Part shown: positions 10,087-21,331 of the stretch, in pieces
Position numbering within the stretch: position 1 is the first letter of the stretch
How the letters are laid out: each line of letters begins with the position of its first letter
Assembly: GCA_946480695.1 (NCBI GenBank)
Contig: CAMLKG010000001.1
Coordinates: 124,001-188,000 of the forward strand
Length of the DNA: 64,000 bases
Reading direction: 5' to 3'
Source: an uncultured Cellvibrio sp.
Lineage (GTDB): Bacteria; Pseudomonadota; Gammaproteobacteria; Pseudomonadales; Cellvibrionaceae
Program-made: the position numbers and the translations under genes
Notes under the pieces: model-generated
The model's database searches: none
The model's input: the letters and a program-made list of their open reading frames with translations, nothing else
What the model was told of the DNA's origin: nothing

Positions 10087-10946
10087 TTCGGCTCCGGAAT
10101 TTTCTGGCCAATAGATATTCGTTGGTTACCACCAAAATCACAGCGGGTTGCTATTGCTGTAAAACCGCGCATGCGCAGCAATTCGCATACTGCATCCGCC
10201 TGGTTATAACCGTGCTCCAATAACAACCAGCCACCCCCGGTGAGATAATTCCAGCTTTCGCGAATAATGAATTCAATATCGGCCAGGCCATGCTTATCGG
10301 CAATCAATGCCGAGCGGGGCTCAAAACGAACATCGCCTTGATCGAGGTGCGGATCCTGTGGGTCCACATAAGGCGGATTACTCACAATGACATCAAACAT
10401 TTGCGCCTGGATTTGAGCGAACCAGTCACTCTTGTGGATGCGCACATGGTTGAAATTGAACTGCGAACGATTTTTTTCGGCAAGGGCAACCGCATCGGCG
10501 GATTTATCCACCCCCAGCAGTTGCCAATGCGGCTTTTCGCTCGCCAGCGCCAACACAATTGCACCGGTACCCGTACCTAAATCCAGGCATTTCCGTTCCC
10601 GGCCAGGCTCGTCCCCGGAAAATAATTCCAGGGCGGATTCCACCAACAATTCAGTATCCGGGCGGGGAATCAACGTTGAATTATTGACCGCCAATGGCAG
10701 CGACCAGAATTCACGTTGCCCGATAATATGCGCAACCGGCTCGCCCGCCTTACGACGCTGGAAAAAAACCTCGAACAATCGTTGCTGTTCGTCATTCAAG
10801 GTTTGGTCCGGCCAGGTGAATAACCAGGTGCGATTTTTTTGCAGGATATGGCAAAGGATTAACTCAATATCCAGGCGCGCCGAATCGCTAATGCTTTCCA
10901 GCATGGATGCTAATTGCAGGCATTGTGCAACGGTGCTGTTGCTCAT
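10083..10946 (-). CDS. prmC: Peptide chain release factor N5-glutamine methyltransferase
   Basis: A 287-residue SAM-dependent methyltransferase that modifies the Gln of the GGQ motif in RF1 and RF2. It has the helical N-terminal release-factor-binding domain, LDLGTGTGAIVLALA as motif I, and the catalytic NPPY (VSNPPYVDP). The substrate gene prfA lies directly upstream in the same operon. The ATG at 10946 begins the usual MSNS... N-terminus; a longer frame would need TTG at 10967. Confidence 0.95.
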   Translation of the reverse strand: MSNSTVAQCLQLASMLESISDSARLDIELILCHILQKNRTWLFTWPDQTLNDEQQRLFEVFFQRRKAGEPVAHIIGQREFWSLPLAVNNSTLIPRPDTELLVESALELFSGDEPGRERKCLDLGTGTGAIVLALASEKPHWQLLGVDKSADAVALAEKNRSQFNFNHVRIHKSDWFAQIQAQMFDVIVSNPPYVDPQDPHLDQGDVRFEPRSALIADKHGLADIEFIIRESWNYLTGGGWLLLEHGYNQADAVCELLRMRGFTAIATRCDFGGNQRISIGQKIPEPK

Positions 10947-10994
10947 AAGGTTCACGTGGCCGGGCAAAACGCCCCACCTTCATTTGCAAAAAAA

Positions 10995-12077
10995 TTAATC
11001 CGCAATCGCGGCCAATTGGTCCGCCTGGTATTCATGTGCAAGCGGTTCAACTACCGGGTTTAAATCGCCCTGCATAATGGCATCAAGCGAATACAGCGTG
11101 AGGTTGATACGGTGATCAGTCACACGGCCTTGCGGATAGTTATAGGTGCGGATACGTTCCGAGCGATCCCCCGAACCCACCAGGTTACGGCGTTCATCCG
11201 CCATGGATTTATGCGCGGCTTCTTCCTGCATGGTTTTTAATTTGGTGGCGAGCAAGCTCATGGCGCGCGCGCGGTTTTTGTGTTGCGAGCGCTCATCCTG
11301 GCATTCCACCACCAAACCGGTAGGAATATGCACAATGCGAATTGCCGAATCGGTTTTGTTAACGTGCTGACCACCGGCGCCGGATGCACGGAAGGTATCG
11401 ATACGCAAATCCGCCTTGTTGATATTAACCTCTTCAAGCTCATCCGCTTCCGGCATCACCGCCACGGTGCAAGCCGAGGTATGGATGCGACCTTGCGATT
11501 CGGTTTCAGGCACGCGCTGGACCCGGTGGGCACCGGATTCAAATTTCAATTTTGAATAAACCCCCTGTCCACTCACCAGTGAAATAATTTCTTTAAAGCC
11601 GCCGTGTTCACCTTCGCTTTGGCTTAAAATTTCCACGCGCCAACCTTGCGACTCAGCGTAACGGGAGTACATACGGAACAAATCGCCGGAAAAAATCGCC
11701 GCTTCATCGCCACCGGTACCCGCGCGAATTTCGAGGTAACAATTCTTCTCGTCATTGGGATCTTTAGGCAACAATAACTTTTGCAATTCGAGCTGCATAG
11801 GCTCAAGCCGCGCTTCGCAGTCTTTTAGTTCCTCGGCGGCCATTTCTTTCATATCGTCATCGCCATCCACCAGCAGGTGTTTGGCTTCGTTGATGTCGTC
11901 AAGTAATTGCAGATAAGCCCTGTAACCTTGCACAACAGGTTCCAGCTCGGCGTACTCTTTGGAGAGGTCGCGGAATTTATTCTGGTTGTTAATCACCTCG
12001 CTTTCCGACAGTAACGCGCTCACTTCTTCGTAGCGCTCTTTCAGGCGATCCAGCTTTTCTAAAATCGATGCTTTCAT
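10995..12077 (-). CDS. prfA: Peptide chain release factor 1
   Basis: A 360-residue class I release factor reading UAA and UAG, of normal length. The GGQ tripeptide that triggers peptidyl-tRNA hydrolysis is in [10 protein letters not shown] (about residue 235). The RF1 anticodon-mimic loop falls in the [15 protein letters not shown] region. Its Gln is methylated by the product of prmC downstream. The start overlaps the hemA stop by 4 bp, giving translational coupling. Confidence 0.97.
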   Translation of the reverse strand: MKASILEKLDRLKERYEEVSALLSESEVINNQNKFRDLSKEYAELEPVVQGYRAYLQLLDDINEAKHLLVDGDDDMKEMAAEELKDCEARLEPMQLELQKLLLPKDPNDEKNCYLEIRAGTGGDEAAIFSGDLFRMYSRYAESQGWRVEILSQSEGEHGGFKEIISLVSGQGVYSKLKFESGAHRVQRVPETESQGRIHTSACTVAVMPEADELEEVNINKADLRIDTFRASGAGGQHVNKTDSAIRIVHIPTGLVVECQDERSQHKNRARAMSLLATKLKTMQEEAAHKSMADERRNLVGSGDRSERIRTYNYPQGRVTDHRINLTLYSLDAIMQGDLNPVVEPLAHEYQADQLAAIAD

Positions 12078-13366
12078 TGGGGCTCACTTGCATCGCTGCT
12101 GTTTTCAGCAACGGGGTTAACAGAAAGTTCAAACAACTCTTGCGCCACTTGCAATACATGGTGGCGCGAACTTGCACTCGCTTCTTTCAGCACTGCGGTG
12201 GGTGAATGGATTAATTTATTAGTCAGGTTACGCGCCAGTTGTTGTAAAACTTGCTCGGGGTTTGCACCGGTTTGCAAACTGCGCAGCGCTTTTTGGAGTT
12301 CGGCGTCGCGCATGTGTTCTGCCTTCTGGCGATAGGCCTTTACCGTTTCCACCGCACTGAGCGCGCGCTGGTGTCGCAAAAATTGTTCGACACCTTCGTT
12401 AATAATTTCTTCCGCCTGGTCCGCCGCCGCGACACGGGACTTTTTATTTTCATCAATTACCGCGTGCAAATCGTCCACGGTGTAAAGATAAACATCGTCC
12501 AACTCGCCCACTTGCGCCTCAATATCACGCGGTACCGCGATATCCAGCATAAACATGGGCTTGTGCTTGCGTTTTTTCAACGCGGATTCCACCGCGCCCT
12601 TTCCCAGCAAAGGCAATTGGCTGGCGGTGGAGGAAATCACAATATCAGCGCGATGCAGTTGCTCGGGAATATCCGCCAGCAAAATGGCTTCGCCATTGAA
12701 TTCATTGGCCAAACGTTGGGCCCGATCGAGCGTTCGATTGGCCACAATCATATGTTTAATACCTTGCTCGGCTAAATGGCGCGCAACCAATTCAATAGTT
12801 TCGCCTGCGCCAACCAACAGTGCAGTGTCCTGCTTGAGGTTGGAAAAAATTTGCTGCGCAAGGCTCACCGCCGCATAGGCCACCGAAACCGGGTTTTCAC
12901 CGATTGCCGTTTCGGTACGGACACGCTTGGCGATATTGAAAACCTGTTGGAACGCCGAATGCAATTCCGCGCCCAGTGTGCCGGCTTCCTTGGCCGAGGC
13001 AAACGCGGATTTCATTTGGCCCAAAATTTGCGGTTCACCCAGCACCAGGGAATCCAGCCCGCCCGCCACTTTCATCATATGGCGTACGGCTTCCTGGTCC
13101 TGATAGCAGTAATAGCTTTTCGCCAAATCGTCAGCCTCAATCGCCGTGTGGCTGACCAGCCATGCCTGGATAGCCGCTGCATCGTTTTCGCTGGTGGCGT
13201 AAATTTCAGTGCGATTGCAGGTGGAAAGGATTGCCACTTCGGCCAAACCCGCCTGTTCGCAAGCTTCCCGCATCGCCGTGTGCAGGTTTTCCGGCGCAAA
13301 GGCAACCCGCTCGCGCAAGGCAAGCGGGGCGGTGGTGTGATTGATACCGAAGGCTAGCAGGGTCAT
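12074..13366 (-). CDS. hemA: Glutamyl-tRNA reductase
   Basis: A 430-residue NADPH enzyme that reduces glutamyl-tRNA(Glu) to glutamate-1-semialdehyde, the first step of C5 haem synthesis. It shows GINHTTAPL at the N-terminus, the catalytic Cys50 in STCNRTEIY, the Rossmann loop [14 protein letters not shown] (about residue 190) and the C-terminal helical dimerisation region. It is the first gene of hemA-prfA-prmC-moeB and is divergent from the exonuclease gene. Confidence 0.96.
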   Translation of the reverse strand: MTLLAFGINHTTAPLALRERVAFAPENLHTAMREACEQAGLAEVAILSTCNRTEIYATSENDAAAIQAWLVSHTAIEADDLAKSYYCYQDQEAVRHMMKVAGGLDSLVLGEPQILGQMKSAFASAKEAGTLGAELHSAFQQVFNIAKRVRTETAIGENPVSVAYAAVSLAQQIFSNLKQDTALLVGAGETIELVARHLAEQGIKHMIVANRTLDRAQRLANEFNGEAILLADIPEQLHRADIVISSTASQLPLLGKGAVESALKKRKHKPMFMLDIAVPRDIEAQVGELDDVYLYTVDDLHAVIDENKKSRVAAADQAEEIINEGVEQFLRHQRALSAVETVKAYRQKAEHMRDAELQKALRSLQTGANPEQVLQQLARNLTNKLIHSPTAVLKEASASSRHHVLQVAQELFELSVNPVAENSSDASEPQ

Positions 13367-13564
13367 GGATGGCGCTGGTTGTTATGAAGGCCGGTATTGT
13401 CCGGTCACGAACGCGGTGTGACAAGAGGCAAGCTCATATTCCTGTCATAAACGCGACTATTCAAAGCGCTTTTTTATCCAACAAACGCGCAATTGTTAGT
13501 CATATGCTGAGGCAAATTTATTGGTAAACCCGAAAATCACCGCAATACCAAGGTAAAAGGCATT

Positions 13565-14098
13565 ATGCGTAAACACAACTGCCCAACCATTATTGATATA
13601 GAGGCATCGGGATTTGGCTCGCACAGTTACCCTATTGAAATCGGGGTGGCCAAAGGTAATGGCGAACGTTACTGCGCGTTAATCCGCCCCGAGCGGGATT
13701 GGTATCATTGGTGCGATAACGCCCAGGCAATCCACGGCATATCGCGCAATTTAATCGAGTCCTCCGGCCGCCAACCGCGAGACGTTTGCAGCGAACTCAA
13801 CTATCTATTGGAGGGAACCACGGTGTATAGCGATGCCTGGACCTATGATAGCCCTTGGCTAAATCGTTTGTTTTTTGCTGCGCGGATTAACCCCCGCTTC
13901 CATTTAAGCCCCATCGAACTGATTGCAACCGAGTCCCAACTCATGGTTTGGGATGATGCCAAGCAGCGACTCACCAAACAGTTGGATATCAAGCGCCATC
14001 GCGCCAGTTGTGACGCCTATTTAATCCAGCAGACCTATCTTTACACCCGTTACCTTGTGGATGCCAACCCCGCACTGGCGAGGCGCACCGGACTTTAA
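13565..14098 (+). CDS. DnaQ-like 3'-5' exonuclease family protein
   Basis: A 177-residue single-domain DEDD nuclease. ExoI is Asp11/Glu13 in IDIEASG. The HGIS block (about residue 58) and YSDAWTYDSPWL (about 88-99) supply the middle acidic residue. ExoIII is HRASCDAYLIQQ, with His and Asp five residues apart (DEDDh type). No polymerase domain is attached. RNase T-like or DnaQ-like activity on RNA or DNA 3' ends is expected for the family, but the substrate is unknown. The start has AAAGG upstream. Confidence 0.8.
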   Translation: MRKHNCPTIIDIEASGFGSHSYPIEIGVAKGNGERYCALIRPERDWYHWCDNAQAIHGISRNLIESSGRQPRDVCSELNYLLEGTTVYSDAWTYDSPWLNRLFFAARINPRFHLSPIELIATESQLMVWDDAKQRLTKQLDIKRHRASCDAYLIQQTYLYTRYLVDANPALARRTGL

Positions 14099-14154
14099 TA
14101 TGATGGCTGGCCGTGCTGCTGTTCAGTACGCAGCTAATCTTTCGCCGGTTGAGC

Positions 14155-15897
14155 ATGGTCAAACATCGCCCCCTTATCGTTTCCAGCATGACACTCTATT
14201 GGGTCCTTAGCGGTTGCAGCGTGCAATCCGCCCGTAGCGCAGCAGCCCCCGAACAAGAGGCTAGCCTGTCAAACCAACCGCCCGTGGAAGTGCGCATCGA
14301 GCAACCGACCCGCCCCTTTCCCACTGAAACGCTGTATTCGTTGCTTACCGCTGAAATTGCGGGCAGTCGCGCCCACTATGACCTCGCCCTTAGCAACTAC
14401 GCCCAGCAAGCGAGGGAAACCCGCGATCCGCAAATTGCCGAGCGAGCCACCCTAATCGCGCGCTATATGAACAACCCCAACCTGGCGATGGAGATGGGGC
14501 GCATATGGGTTGAGGCAGCGCCACATAATAAAGACGCCCTGGCTAATATCTCCATGGCTTATATGCAGTCTGGGCAATTGCGCGAGGCTTTTAACTATTC
14601 GGTGCGACTGATGGATGAAGGCGGTGAGCCGCTCTTTCAAAATATTGCGGCCTCGGCAGCCAGCCTGGGTGAGGATGAACGGGCCAGCCTGCTAAGCGAC
14701 TTCGCCAGCCAGTTGCAACTCCATCCACAAGATGAACAACTGATGGTAGGCACCGGAATCCTGTTGCAACAGCAAGGCAAGTACGAAGAAGCCATGGCTA
14801 TGACCCACCAGGCCCTGAAACTGCACCCGCGCAGTATTCCCGCTGCGATCCTGGAGGCAAACCTGCTGCACCAGCTCAAGCGTGACCAGGAAGCCATCAC
14901 CAAAATGGCGACGCTGTTGGAGTTTTATCCGGATAACACCAGTCTGCGCCAGCAATACGCCCGTATCCTTACCCACCATGATTTGGAGCTGGCCCAACAG
15001 CAATTCCAGATTCTGGTGAAGCAGCGCCCCGGTGATGGGGACTTGCTGTTATCGCTGGGTATCATCGCGCTGGAACGCAAGGACCTGGAAACCGCGCGCA
15101 ACGCCTTCGAAGAATTACTGGACGAAGACCAGCACCTTTCTACCGCCCACTATTACCTGGGGCGCATGGCCGAAGCCCGGCAGGACTCAGCCGAAGCCAT
15201 CATCCATTATTTACAAGTGGAGAATGGCAACGATTTCCTGTCCGCCACCCTTAGCTTGCTGGATATCTTTGTCCGCCAGGAAGATTTCCTCAGCGCCCAA
15301 CAGCACATGAACCGGGTGCGATTGCGCTTTCCGGACCAGAGCGAAGCACTCTATGTACTCCACGGCCAGGCCTTGGCCAAGCACAACCACCCGGGCGAGG
15401 CGGAAAAGGTATTGAGTGAGGGAATCGCCAATTTTCCCCGGAGTACCCACTTGCTGTTCGCTCGTGCCATGCTCAATAACCAACGTAATCGAATGGTCGC
15501 CACCGAGCACGACTTGCGCCAGATCCTGACACTGGATGCGGATAACATCGCCGCCCTTAATTCCTTGGGCTACCTACTCGCGGACCGCACCCAGCGTTAT
15601 GACGAAGCCCGCCGCCTCCTGGATAAGGCACTGCAGCTAAAGCCCGGGGACCCCGCCATTATGGATTCCATGGGCTGGCTACTTTACCGACTCGGCAAAT
15701 ACCCGGAAGCCCTGGGATACTTGCGCAACGCCTTCACTAGCAGCCCCAATGCCGAAATCGCCGCCCACCTGGGGGAAATCCTCTGGATGGTCGGCGATAA
15801 AACCGAAGCCCGTCGCATATGGCAGCAAGGCATAAAACTATCGCCCACCGATCCGGTAATCCGGGAAACCCTGCAACGCCTTAAGGCTGATTTATGA
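14155..15897 (+). CDS. TPR-repeat lipoprotein upstream of lolB
   Basis: From the ATG at 14155 the protein has 580 residues. It has a lipoprotein signal with lipobox VLSGC (Cys about 21). A GTG at 14113 would give a longer protein, but it lacks a Shine-Dalgarno and spoils the signal peptide. The rest is an array of TPR helix pairs; the clearest carries the LNSLGYLLADRTQRYDEA pattern (about residues 480-500), followed by DSMGWLLYRLGKYPEAL. It overlaps lolB by 4 bp (ATGA). The same TPR-lolB-ispE order occurs in Pseudomonas, which suggests an envelope scaffolding role (inference). Confidence 0.85.
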   Translation: MVKHRPLIVSSMTLYWVLSGCSVQSARSAAAPEQEASLSNQPPVEVRIEQPTRPFPTETLYSLLTAEIAGSRAHYDLALSNYAQQARETRDPQIAERATLIARYMNNPNLAMEMGRIWVEAAPHNKDALANISMAYMQSGQLREAFNYSVRLMDEGGEPLFQNIAASAASLGEDERASLLSDFASQLQLHPQDEQLMVGTGILLQQQGKYEEAMAMTHQALKLHPRSIPAAILEANLLHQLKRDQEAITKMATLLEFYPDNTSLRQQYARILTHHDLELAQQQFQILVKQRPGDGDLLLSLGIIALERKDLETARNAFEELLDEDQHLSTAHYYLGRMAEARQDSAEAIIHYLQVENGNDFLSATLSLLDIFVRQEDFLSAQQHMNRVRLRFPDQSEALYVLHGQALAKHNHPGEAEKVLSEGIANFPRSTHLLFARAMLNNQRNRMVATEHDLRQILTLDADNIAALNSLGYLLADRTQRYDEARRLLDKALQLKPGDPAIMDSMGWLLYRLGKYPEALGYLRNAFTSSPNAEIAAHLGEILWMVGDKTEARRIWQQGIKLSPTDPVIRETLQRLKADL

Positions 15898-16520
15898 TCT
15901 GCTCCCGCCTCATCCGATCTTCCATCCTGCTGGTCTTAATGCTCGCGACAGTTGCCTGTGTGCACCGGCCTGGCTTGACTCCTCCGGAAAACCTGCGGGA
16001 GCACGAAAAGCAATTGCAGGCGATAAACGCCTGGCGGATCGATGGAAAACTGGGCGTCCGCACTGCGGATGATAGCGGTAGCGCCAGCATCAAATGGACC
16101 CAGCAAGGCCTGGATTACCAGATTAACCTGAGTGGCCCCTTGGGACAGAAACGCATGATTATCACCGGGCAACCCGGCAAAGTCCGCATGGAACAGACTG
16201 GTGAACCCGCCCGGGAAGCCAGATCACCCGAAGCCCTGATTAAAAAACAGCTCGGCTGGACCCTGCCGGTTACCCAACTTGCTTATTGGGTACGCGGCCT
16301 ACCCGCCCCCAAAGGAAGGATCGCCCGCCTGGAACAAAACAGCGACGGCCTGGTTGCACTCCTACAGCAGGGCGATTGGCTGATCCGCTACACCAATTAC
16401 AGCGATCAATCCCTTAATGATAAAACCCTCGCCCTGCCCGGCAGGATCGTTGCGGAATATCGGGATGTACGCCTGACCCTCGTAATCCGCCAGTGGCAAC
16501 TCGGCAGCCCCGTAAAATAA
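15894..16520 (+). CDS. lolB: Outer membrane lipoprotein receptor LolB
   Basis: A 208-residue lipoprotein with lipobox LATVAC (Cys about 22). LolB accepts lipoproteins from periplasmic LolA and inserts them in the outer membrane. The conserved start of the fold, [11 protein letters not shown] (about residues 43-53), and the KRMIITG and [14 protein letters not shown] strands match the family. The start is coupled to the upstream TPR gene by a 4-bp overlap, and ispE follows after 2 bp. Confidence 0.93.
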   Translation: MICSRLIRSSILLVLMLATVACVHRPGLTPPENLREHEKQLQAINAWRIDGKLGVRTADDSGSASIKWTQQGLDYQINLSGPLGQKRMIITGQPGKVRMEQTGEPAREARSPEALIKKQLGWTLPVTQLAYWVRGLPAPKGRIARLEQNSDGLVALLQQGDWLIRYTNYSDQSLNDKTLALPGRIVAEYRDVRLTLVIRQWQLGSPVK

Positions 16521-16522
16521 CC

Positions 16523-17368
16523 ATGACGACACTGACCCTACTCTCCCCAGCAAAACTGAATCTATTCCTCCACATTACCGGCCGTCGCGCCGATGGCTAT
16601 CACAGCCTGCAAACCTTATTCCAGTTGCTCGACTATGGCGACATCATGAGTTTCACCACCAACACCGGCAACCGGATCAGCCTGCAACCGGAAATCCCGG
16701 GAGTCGCCTTTGAGCAAAACCTGGTGATAAAAGCCGTGCGCGCCCTTGAGCCGTTCAAGCCGGCAAGCGCAGGTGTGGATATTCACCTGGAAAAACGCCT
16801 GCCCATGGGCGGCGGCATCGGTGGTGGCAGCAGTAATGCTGCCACCACGTTAGTTGCGCTCAACCATTTATGGAACTGCAAGCTGGGTAAAGCACAATTG
16901 CAGTCGATAGGCTTAAAACTCGGTGCCGATGTCCCTGTTTTTATTAATGCCCAAACTGCCTGGGCTGAGGGTGTGGGCGAGCAGCTTTTGCCTGTCAAAA
17001 CGCCGGCAAAATGGTTCCTGGTTGTGCAACCTGATTGCCATGTATCCACCGCGGAAATTTTTTCTCACAAAGATTTGACAAGAGATACGTCGGCCATTAA
17101 AGTGGCGGCCTTCCTTGAGCGGGGCGGTAAAAATGACTGCGAAGCCCTGGTAAAAAAGCTTTATCCACAAGTGAATGAAGCACTTACCTGGCTACAGAAA
17201 TTTGATCGCAACGCAAAGATGACCGGAACCGGAGCCTGCGTTTTTGCAAGCTTTGAGACGGCAGAAAAAGCACAGCAAGTGCAGGCAAAATTGCCGCAAC
17301 ATCTGCCCGGTTTTGTAGCCCAAGGCGTAAACCAATCGCCGCTCTACAAACTGCTTCCGGACTTCTGA
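16523..17368 (+). CDS. ispE: 4-diphosphocytidyl-2-C-methyl-D-erythritol kinase
   Basis: A 281-residue GHMP kinase of the MEP isoprenoid pathway. The N-terminal [11 protein letters not shown] motif, the ATP-binding [12 protein letters not shown] loop and the C-terminal [10 protein letters not shown] motif are all present. The start is the ATG at 16523, 2 bp after lolB; an in-frame extension into lolB is not needed. No strong Shine-Dalgarno is seen, so coupling to lolB translation is likely. Confidence 0.95.
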   Translation: MTTLTLLSPAKLNLFLHITGRRADGYHSLQTLFQLLDYGDIMSFTTNTGNRISLQPEIPGVAFEQNLVIKAVRALEPFKPASAGVDIHLEKRLPMGGGIGGGSSNAATTLVALNHLWNCKLGKAQLQSIGLKLGADVPVFINAQTAWAEGVGEQLLPVKTPAKWFLVVQPDCHVSTAEIFSHKDLTRDTSAIKVAAFLERGGKNDCEALVKKLYPQVNEALTWLQKFDRNAKMTGTGACVFASFETAEKAQQVQAKLPQHLPGFVAQGVNQSPLYKLLPDF

Positions 17369-17381
17369 ATCAAGCCATAAC

Positions 17382-17456
17382 AGGGGCGTCGCCAAGTGGT
17401 AAGGCAGCGGGTTTTGATCCCGCCATTCGTAGGTTCGAGTCCTTCCGCCCCTGCCA
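17382..17456 (+). tRNA. tRNA-Gln (UUG anticodon)
   Basis: A 75-base cloverleaf: acceptor AGGGGCG/CGCCCCT, D-arm with AAGTGGTAAGG, anticodon loop TTTTGAT with anticodon TTG, T-arm GGTTCGAGTCC and encoded GCCA. It lies 13 bp after ispE and upstream of prs, the same place as in Pseudomonas. Confidence 0.97.
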
Positions 17457-17606
17457 TTTTCTCTTCAGATTCCTCGTTAATAAATTCCCGGCATTTAGCG
17501 ATCCCCATGTATTCCGCTAAAATCCCAAGGGTAAAAAACCTGCTTCGCGCAGACAGACACTCGGCTCTGGCTTTTATCTACCGGCAATCAGCAAAAGGTA
17601 TCTGAC

Positions 17607-18548
17607 GTGACTGACTTAATGGTCTTTACCGGCAACGCAAATCCCGAACTCGCCAAGAAAATTGTCGGGCATTTGGGCCGCCCGCTGGGTGATGTTTCAG
17701 TGTCGCAATTTTCCGATGGCGAGATCGCTGTCGAGTTGAATGAAAACGTGCGTGGTCGCGATGTGTTTGTGGTGCAATCCACCTGCGCGCCCACCAACGA
17801 CAATCTGATGGAATTGATTGTGATGGTGGATGCGCTGCGCCGCGCCTCTGCCGGCCGCATCACTGCGGTAGTGCCCTACTTCGGTTATGCTCGCCAGGAT
17901 CGCCGCGTGCGCTCCGCCCGTGTCCCCATCACTGCCAAGGTGGTTGCGGACATGATGGTGGGTGTAGGCGTTGACCGGGTACTAACCGTCGATTTGCACG
18001 CCGAACAGATCCAGGGCTTTTTTGATGTTCCGGTAGACAACGTCTACGGTTCGCCGGTGCTGCTGGAAGATATAGAACAGCAAAAGTTTGAAGACCTGAT
18101 CGTCGTATCACCCGATATTGGCGGTGTGGTCCGCGCCCGTGCTGTCGCCAAGCAGTTGGGTATAGACCTGGCAATTATCGATAAACGTCGCCCTCGCGCT
18201 AATGTGGCGGAAGTGATGCACATCATCGGTGAAGTTGAAAACCGTACCTGCCTGCTGGTTGATGACATCATCGATACCGCCGGAACCTTATGCAGCGCCG
18301 CCAAAGCACTGAAAGCGCAAGGGGCAAAATGCGTGATTGCCTACTGTACCCATCCGGTACTTTCCGGCAAGGCGATCGATAATATTAACAATTCCGAGTT
18401 GGATGAGCTGGTGGTGACCGATTCCATCCCGCTCAGCGAAGCGGCGCAAAACTGCACGCGCATCCGCAGCCTGACCTTATCCAAAATGCTCGCCGAGGCC
18501 ATGCGCCGCCTGAGCAATGAAGAATCCCTGAGTGCCATGTTCCGCTAG
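17607..18548 (+). CDS. prs: Ribose-phosphate pyrophosphokinase
   Basis: A 313-residue enzyme making PRPP from ribose-5-phosphate and ATP, feeding purine, pyrimidine, His, Trp and NAD synthesis. It has [12 protein letters not shown] at the N-terminus, [10 protein letters not shown], the metal-binding [11 protein letters not shown] and the PRPP loop [11 protein letters not shown]. The start shown is GTG; an ATG four codons on (17619) is the alternative. Confidence 0.96.
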   Translation: MTDLMVFTGNANPELAKKIVGHLGRPLGDVSVSQFSDGEIAVELNENVRGRDVFVVQSTCAPTNDNLMELIVMVDALRRASAGRITAVVPYFGYARQDRRVRSARVPITAKVVADMMVGVGVDRVLTVDLHAEQIQGFFDVPVDNVYGSPVLLEDIEQQKFEDLIVVSPDIGGVVRARAVAKQLGIDLAIIDKRRPRANVAEVMHIIGEVENRTCLLVDDIIDTAGTLCSAAKALKAQGAKCVIAYCTHPVLSGKAIDNINNSELDELVVTDSIPLSEAAQNCTRIRSLTLSKMLAEAMRRLSNEESLSAMFR

Positions 18549-18640
18549 GAACGGGCATTTAGATAATCACCCTGCAAAGGGTTTTACCAACCCCTCTGGA
18601 TTCTGGTCGCGGATTCATGAGGTTTATTGAGGACGTCAAA

Positions 18641-19252
18641 ATGTCTGAAGACTTTAAATTAGATGCAACTGCCCGGAACGACTTGGGGAAAGGTGCGAGC
18701 CGCCGCCTGCGTCGTTTGGCTGACCAGGTTCCCGCCATTATTTATGGTGGCAAGAAAGATCCGTTGAACGTGAGCGTGTCTCACAACGAACTGGTCAAGC
18801 ACCTGGAACACGAAGCTTTCTACTCACATATCATCAGCCTGAATGTTGATGGCGCCAATGAAGACGTGATCCTGAAAGATGTTCAACGCCATCCATCCAA
18901 GCCACAAATCCTGCACCTGGATTTCCTGCGCATTGATAAGTCTACCAAGGTACACACCCACGTACCCCTGCACTTCATCAATGAAGCAACTTCCAAGGGC
19001 GTGAAAATCCAGGGTGGTAAAGTGGTTCACAACCTGACGCAACTGGATATCATTTGCTTGCCACACAGCTTGCCGGAGTTCATTGAGGTGGATTTGGCTG
19101 ATGCCGAAGTGGGTACCATCATCCACATTTCCGACCTGAAATTGCCTGGCGGCGTTGTTTCTGCCGACCTGCAAAAAGGCGCAGACCACAACCTGGCTGT
19201 TGCAACTATCGTTAAGCCGAAGGGCGGCGCAGAAGAAAGCGAAGAAGCTTAA
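18641..19252 (+). CDS. rplY: 50S ribosomal protein L25/general stress protein Ctc
   Basis: A 203-residue protein with an N-terminal L25 domain that binds 5S rRNA, and the longer C-terminal CTC domain, typical of the pseudomonad form. It starts MSEDFKLDATARNDLGKG, from an ATG with GAGG 8 bases upstream. An earlier in-frame ATG (18617) overlaps that Shine-Dalgarno and is rejected. It ends in an acidic tail (EESEEA). Confidence 0.95.
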   Translation: MSEDFKLDATARNDLGKGASRRLRRLADQVPAIIYGGKKDPLNVSVSHNELVKHLEHEAFYSHIISLNVDGANEDVILKDVQRHPSKPQILHLDFLRIDKSTKVHTHVPLHFINEATSKGVKIQGGKVVHNLTQLDIICLPHSLPEFIEVDLADAEVGTIIHISDLKLPGGVVSADLQKGADHNLAVATIVKPKGGAEESEEA

Positions 19253-19268
19253 TTCTCGCGGGAATGCC

Positions 19269-19302
19269 AAAGGGGCGGCGTCTTCGGACCCCGCCCTTTT
19301 TT
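19269..19302 (+). terminator. Rho-independent terminator of rplY
   Basis: GGGGCGG...CCGCCC stem with a TCTTCGGA centre, followed by TTTTTT, 16 bp after the rplY stop. Confidence 0.88.
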
Positions 19303-19347
19303 ATTTATAATGCGCCCCTTTTATAAATGGGTATCCGGATTCAAACA

Positions 19348-19938
19348 ATGAGCAACGCCATCCAATTAATTGTTGGTCTGGGTAATCCAGGCAGCGAATA
19401 CGAGCGCACCCGCCACAATGCCGGTGCCGATTTTGTTGAAGAACTCGCCCGTAAACTGGGCGTTTCCCTGGTACCCGACAATAAATATTTCGGCCTGACC
19501 GCACGTGCCAATTTCCAGGGGCAGGATTTACGATTGTTAATTCCCACCACTTACATGAATCGCAGTGGCCAATCAGTGGGGGCCATGGCCAATTTTTTTA
19601 AGATTTCCCCTGCAACCATTCTGGTTGCCCACGATGAACTTGACCTGGCGCCCGGCATCGCCCGCTTTAAACAAGGCGGCGGCCACGGCGGCCATAACGG
19701 CCTGCGCGATATTATTGCCGCCCTTGGAAACAACCAGAATTTCCCGCGCCTGCGCTTGGGAATCGGTCACCCGGGCGCCGCGCCGCTGGTGGCGAACTTT
19801 GTATTAAAACGCGCACCGGCAGCGGAGCAGGAATTAATCGATGCTGCGATCACGCGGGCCATCCAGTGTGTACCCGAAGCAATCAAAGGGGATTGGAATA
19901 CCGCGATGAAAAACCTGCACACCGATCCTAAGAAATAA
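19348..19938 (+). CDS. pth: Peptidyl-tRNA hydrolase
   Basis: A 196-residue enzyme that recycles peptidyl-tRNA. Conserved blocks are [20 protein letters not shown] (catalytic His in RHNAG), PTTYMNRSG and HDELDLAPG, plus [13 protein letters not shown]. The start at ATG 19348 (MSNAIQ) matches family length; an upstream ATG at 19327 adds seven unconserved residues. The order rplY-pth-ychF is conserved in pseudomonads. Confidence 0.95.
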   Translation: MSNAIQLIVGLGNPGSEYERTRHNAGADFVEELARKLGVSLVPDNKYFGLTARANFQGQDLRLLIPTTYMNRSGQSVGAMANFFKISPATILVAHDELDLAPGIARFKQGGGHGGHNGLRDIIAALGNNQNFPRLRLGIGHPGAAPLVANFVLKRAPAAEQELIDAAITRAIQCVPEAIKGDWNTAMKNLHTDPKK

Positions 19939-20010
19939 GCAGGGCACAATATCCAGCCAAGCCTGTATAATCGCGGCCTTTCATTTATTTGTATTAATGG
20001 ACACATCACC

Positions 20011-21102
20011 ATGGGTTTTAACTGCGGCATAGTCGGCCTGCCCAATGTCGGCAAATCAACACTTTTTAATGCGCTCACCAATGCGGGTATCAGTGCCGAA
20101 AACTTTCCTTTTTGCACCATCGAACCGAATGCAGGTATTGTGACTGTCCCCGATCCACGCCTGGATGCCCTGGCTGAAATCGTAAAACCCGAGCGCGTTA
20201 TTGCCACCACCATGGAGTTTGTTGATATCGCCGGTTTGGTTGCCGGCGCATCCAAGGGCGAGGGACTGGGCAATAAATTCCTCGCCAATATTCGCGAGAC
20301 GGACGCCATCGCCCATGTTGTGCGCTGCTTCGATGATGACAATGTGATCCATGTAGCCAATGGCGTAAACCCTGCCGCAGACATTGAAGTAATTAACACC
20401 GAGCTGGCCCTGGCTGACCTGGAAGCTGTCGAAAAAGCGCTTAACCGTTATGCAAAAGCGGCTAAAGGCCAGGACAAACATGCGATGGCCATGAAAGCGC
20501 TGCTGGAAAAAATCCAGCCGCACCTGGACCAGGCCAAACCCTTGCGCTCCTTCAATTTGAGCATTGATGAAAAATTATTATTGAAAGAAATCAATTTGCT
20601 CACCCTCAAACCTACCATGTATATCGCCAATGTCGCCGAGGATGGTTTTGAAAACAATCCGCACCTGGACGTTGTGCGCAAAATTGCGGAAGAAGAGAAA
20701 TCCGTCGTAGTGCCGATTTGCAATAAGCTCGAAGCCGACATCGCGGAACTGGAAGGCGATGACAAAAAAGAATTCCTCGCGGAAATGGGGATGGAAGAGC
20801 CGGGATTGAACCGTGTAATCCGCGCAGGCTATCAATTGCTCGGGTTGCACACTTATTTCACCGCCGGGGTAAAGGAAGTGCGCGCATGGACTATTCCTGT
20901 TGGCGCAACCGCCCCCCAGGCAGCAGGCGTAATCCACACCGATTTTGAAAGGGGTTTTATCCGCGCCGAAACCATCGCCTATGCCGATTTCGTGCAATAC
21001 AAAGGTGAACAAGGCGCGAAGAACGCGGGAAAATCCCGCAAAGAAGGAAAGGAATATGTGGTGCAGGATGGGGATGTTATGCACTTTTTATTTAACGTCT
21101 AA
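20011..21102 (+). CDS. ychF: Redox-regulated ribosome-binding ATPase YchF
   Basis: A 363-residue Obg-family P-loop protein that prefers ATP. It has [15 protein letters not shown] (G1), [17 protein letters not shown] (G3) and the family's [10 protein letters not shown] segment. A C-terminal TGS domain contains [10 protein letters not shown] and the end HFLF. Length and ends are normal. It follows pth by 72 bp. Confidence 0.96.
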   Translation: MGFNCGIVGLPNVGKSTLFNALTNAGISAENFPFCTIEPNAGIVTVPDPRLDALAEIVKPERVIATTMEFVDIAGLVAGASKGEGLGNKFLANIRETDAIAHVVRCFDDDNVIHVANGVNPAADIEVINTELALADLEAVEKALNRYAKAAKGQDKHAMAMKALLEKIQPHLDQAKPLRSFNLSIDEKLLLKEINLLTLKPTMYIANVAEDGFENNPHLDVVRKIAEEEKSVVVPICNKLEADIAELEGDDKKEFLAEMGMEEPGLNRVIRAGYQLLGLHTYFTAGVKEVRAWTIPVGATAPQAAGVIHTDFERGFIRAETIAYADFVQYKGEQGAKNAGKSRKEGKEYVVQDGDVMHFLFNV

Positions 21103-21145
21103 TGCACCCCTTATCCTGACATATCTCCCTTTAGTTGCCCTCCAC

Positions 21146-21173
21146 AACAGCGGCTGATAAATCAGCCGTTGTT
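21146..21173 (+). terminator. Hairpin downstream of ychF
   Basis: AACAGCGGCTGAT/ATCAGCCGTTGTT forms a stem with a two-base loop 44 bp after ychF. The 3' side is only moderately T-rich, so efficiency is uncertain. Confidence 0.55.
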
Positions 21174-21331
21174 CAAATTACTCCTCGCCTCCCTCAAATC
21201 AAAATTCCTGGTGACGGGACATAAGCCACCAGCTACTCCCAACAATCGAATCGGTCCAAATACAAACAACTTGCTTTTCAAATGACAGCCTATAGAATAA
21301 AAACTATCATTTGATGCTACAGGAGCACCCA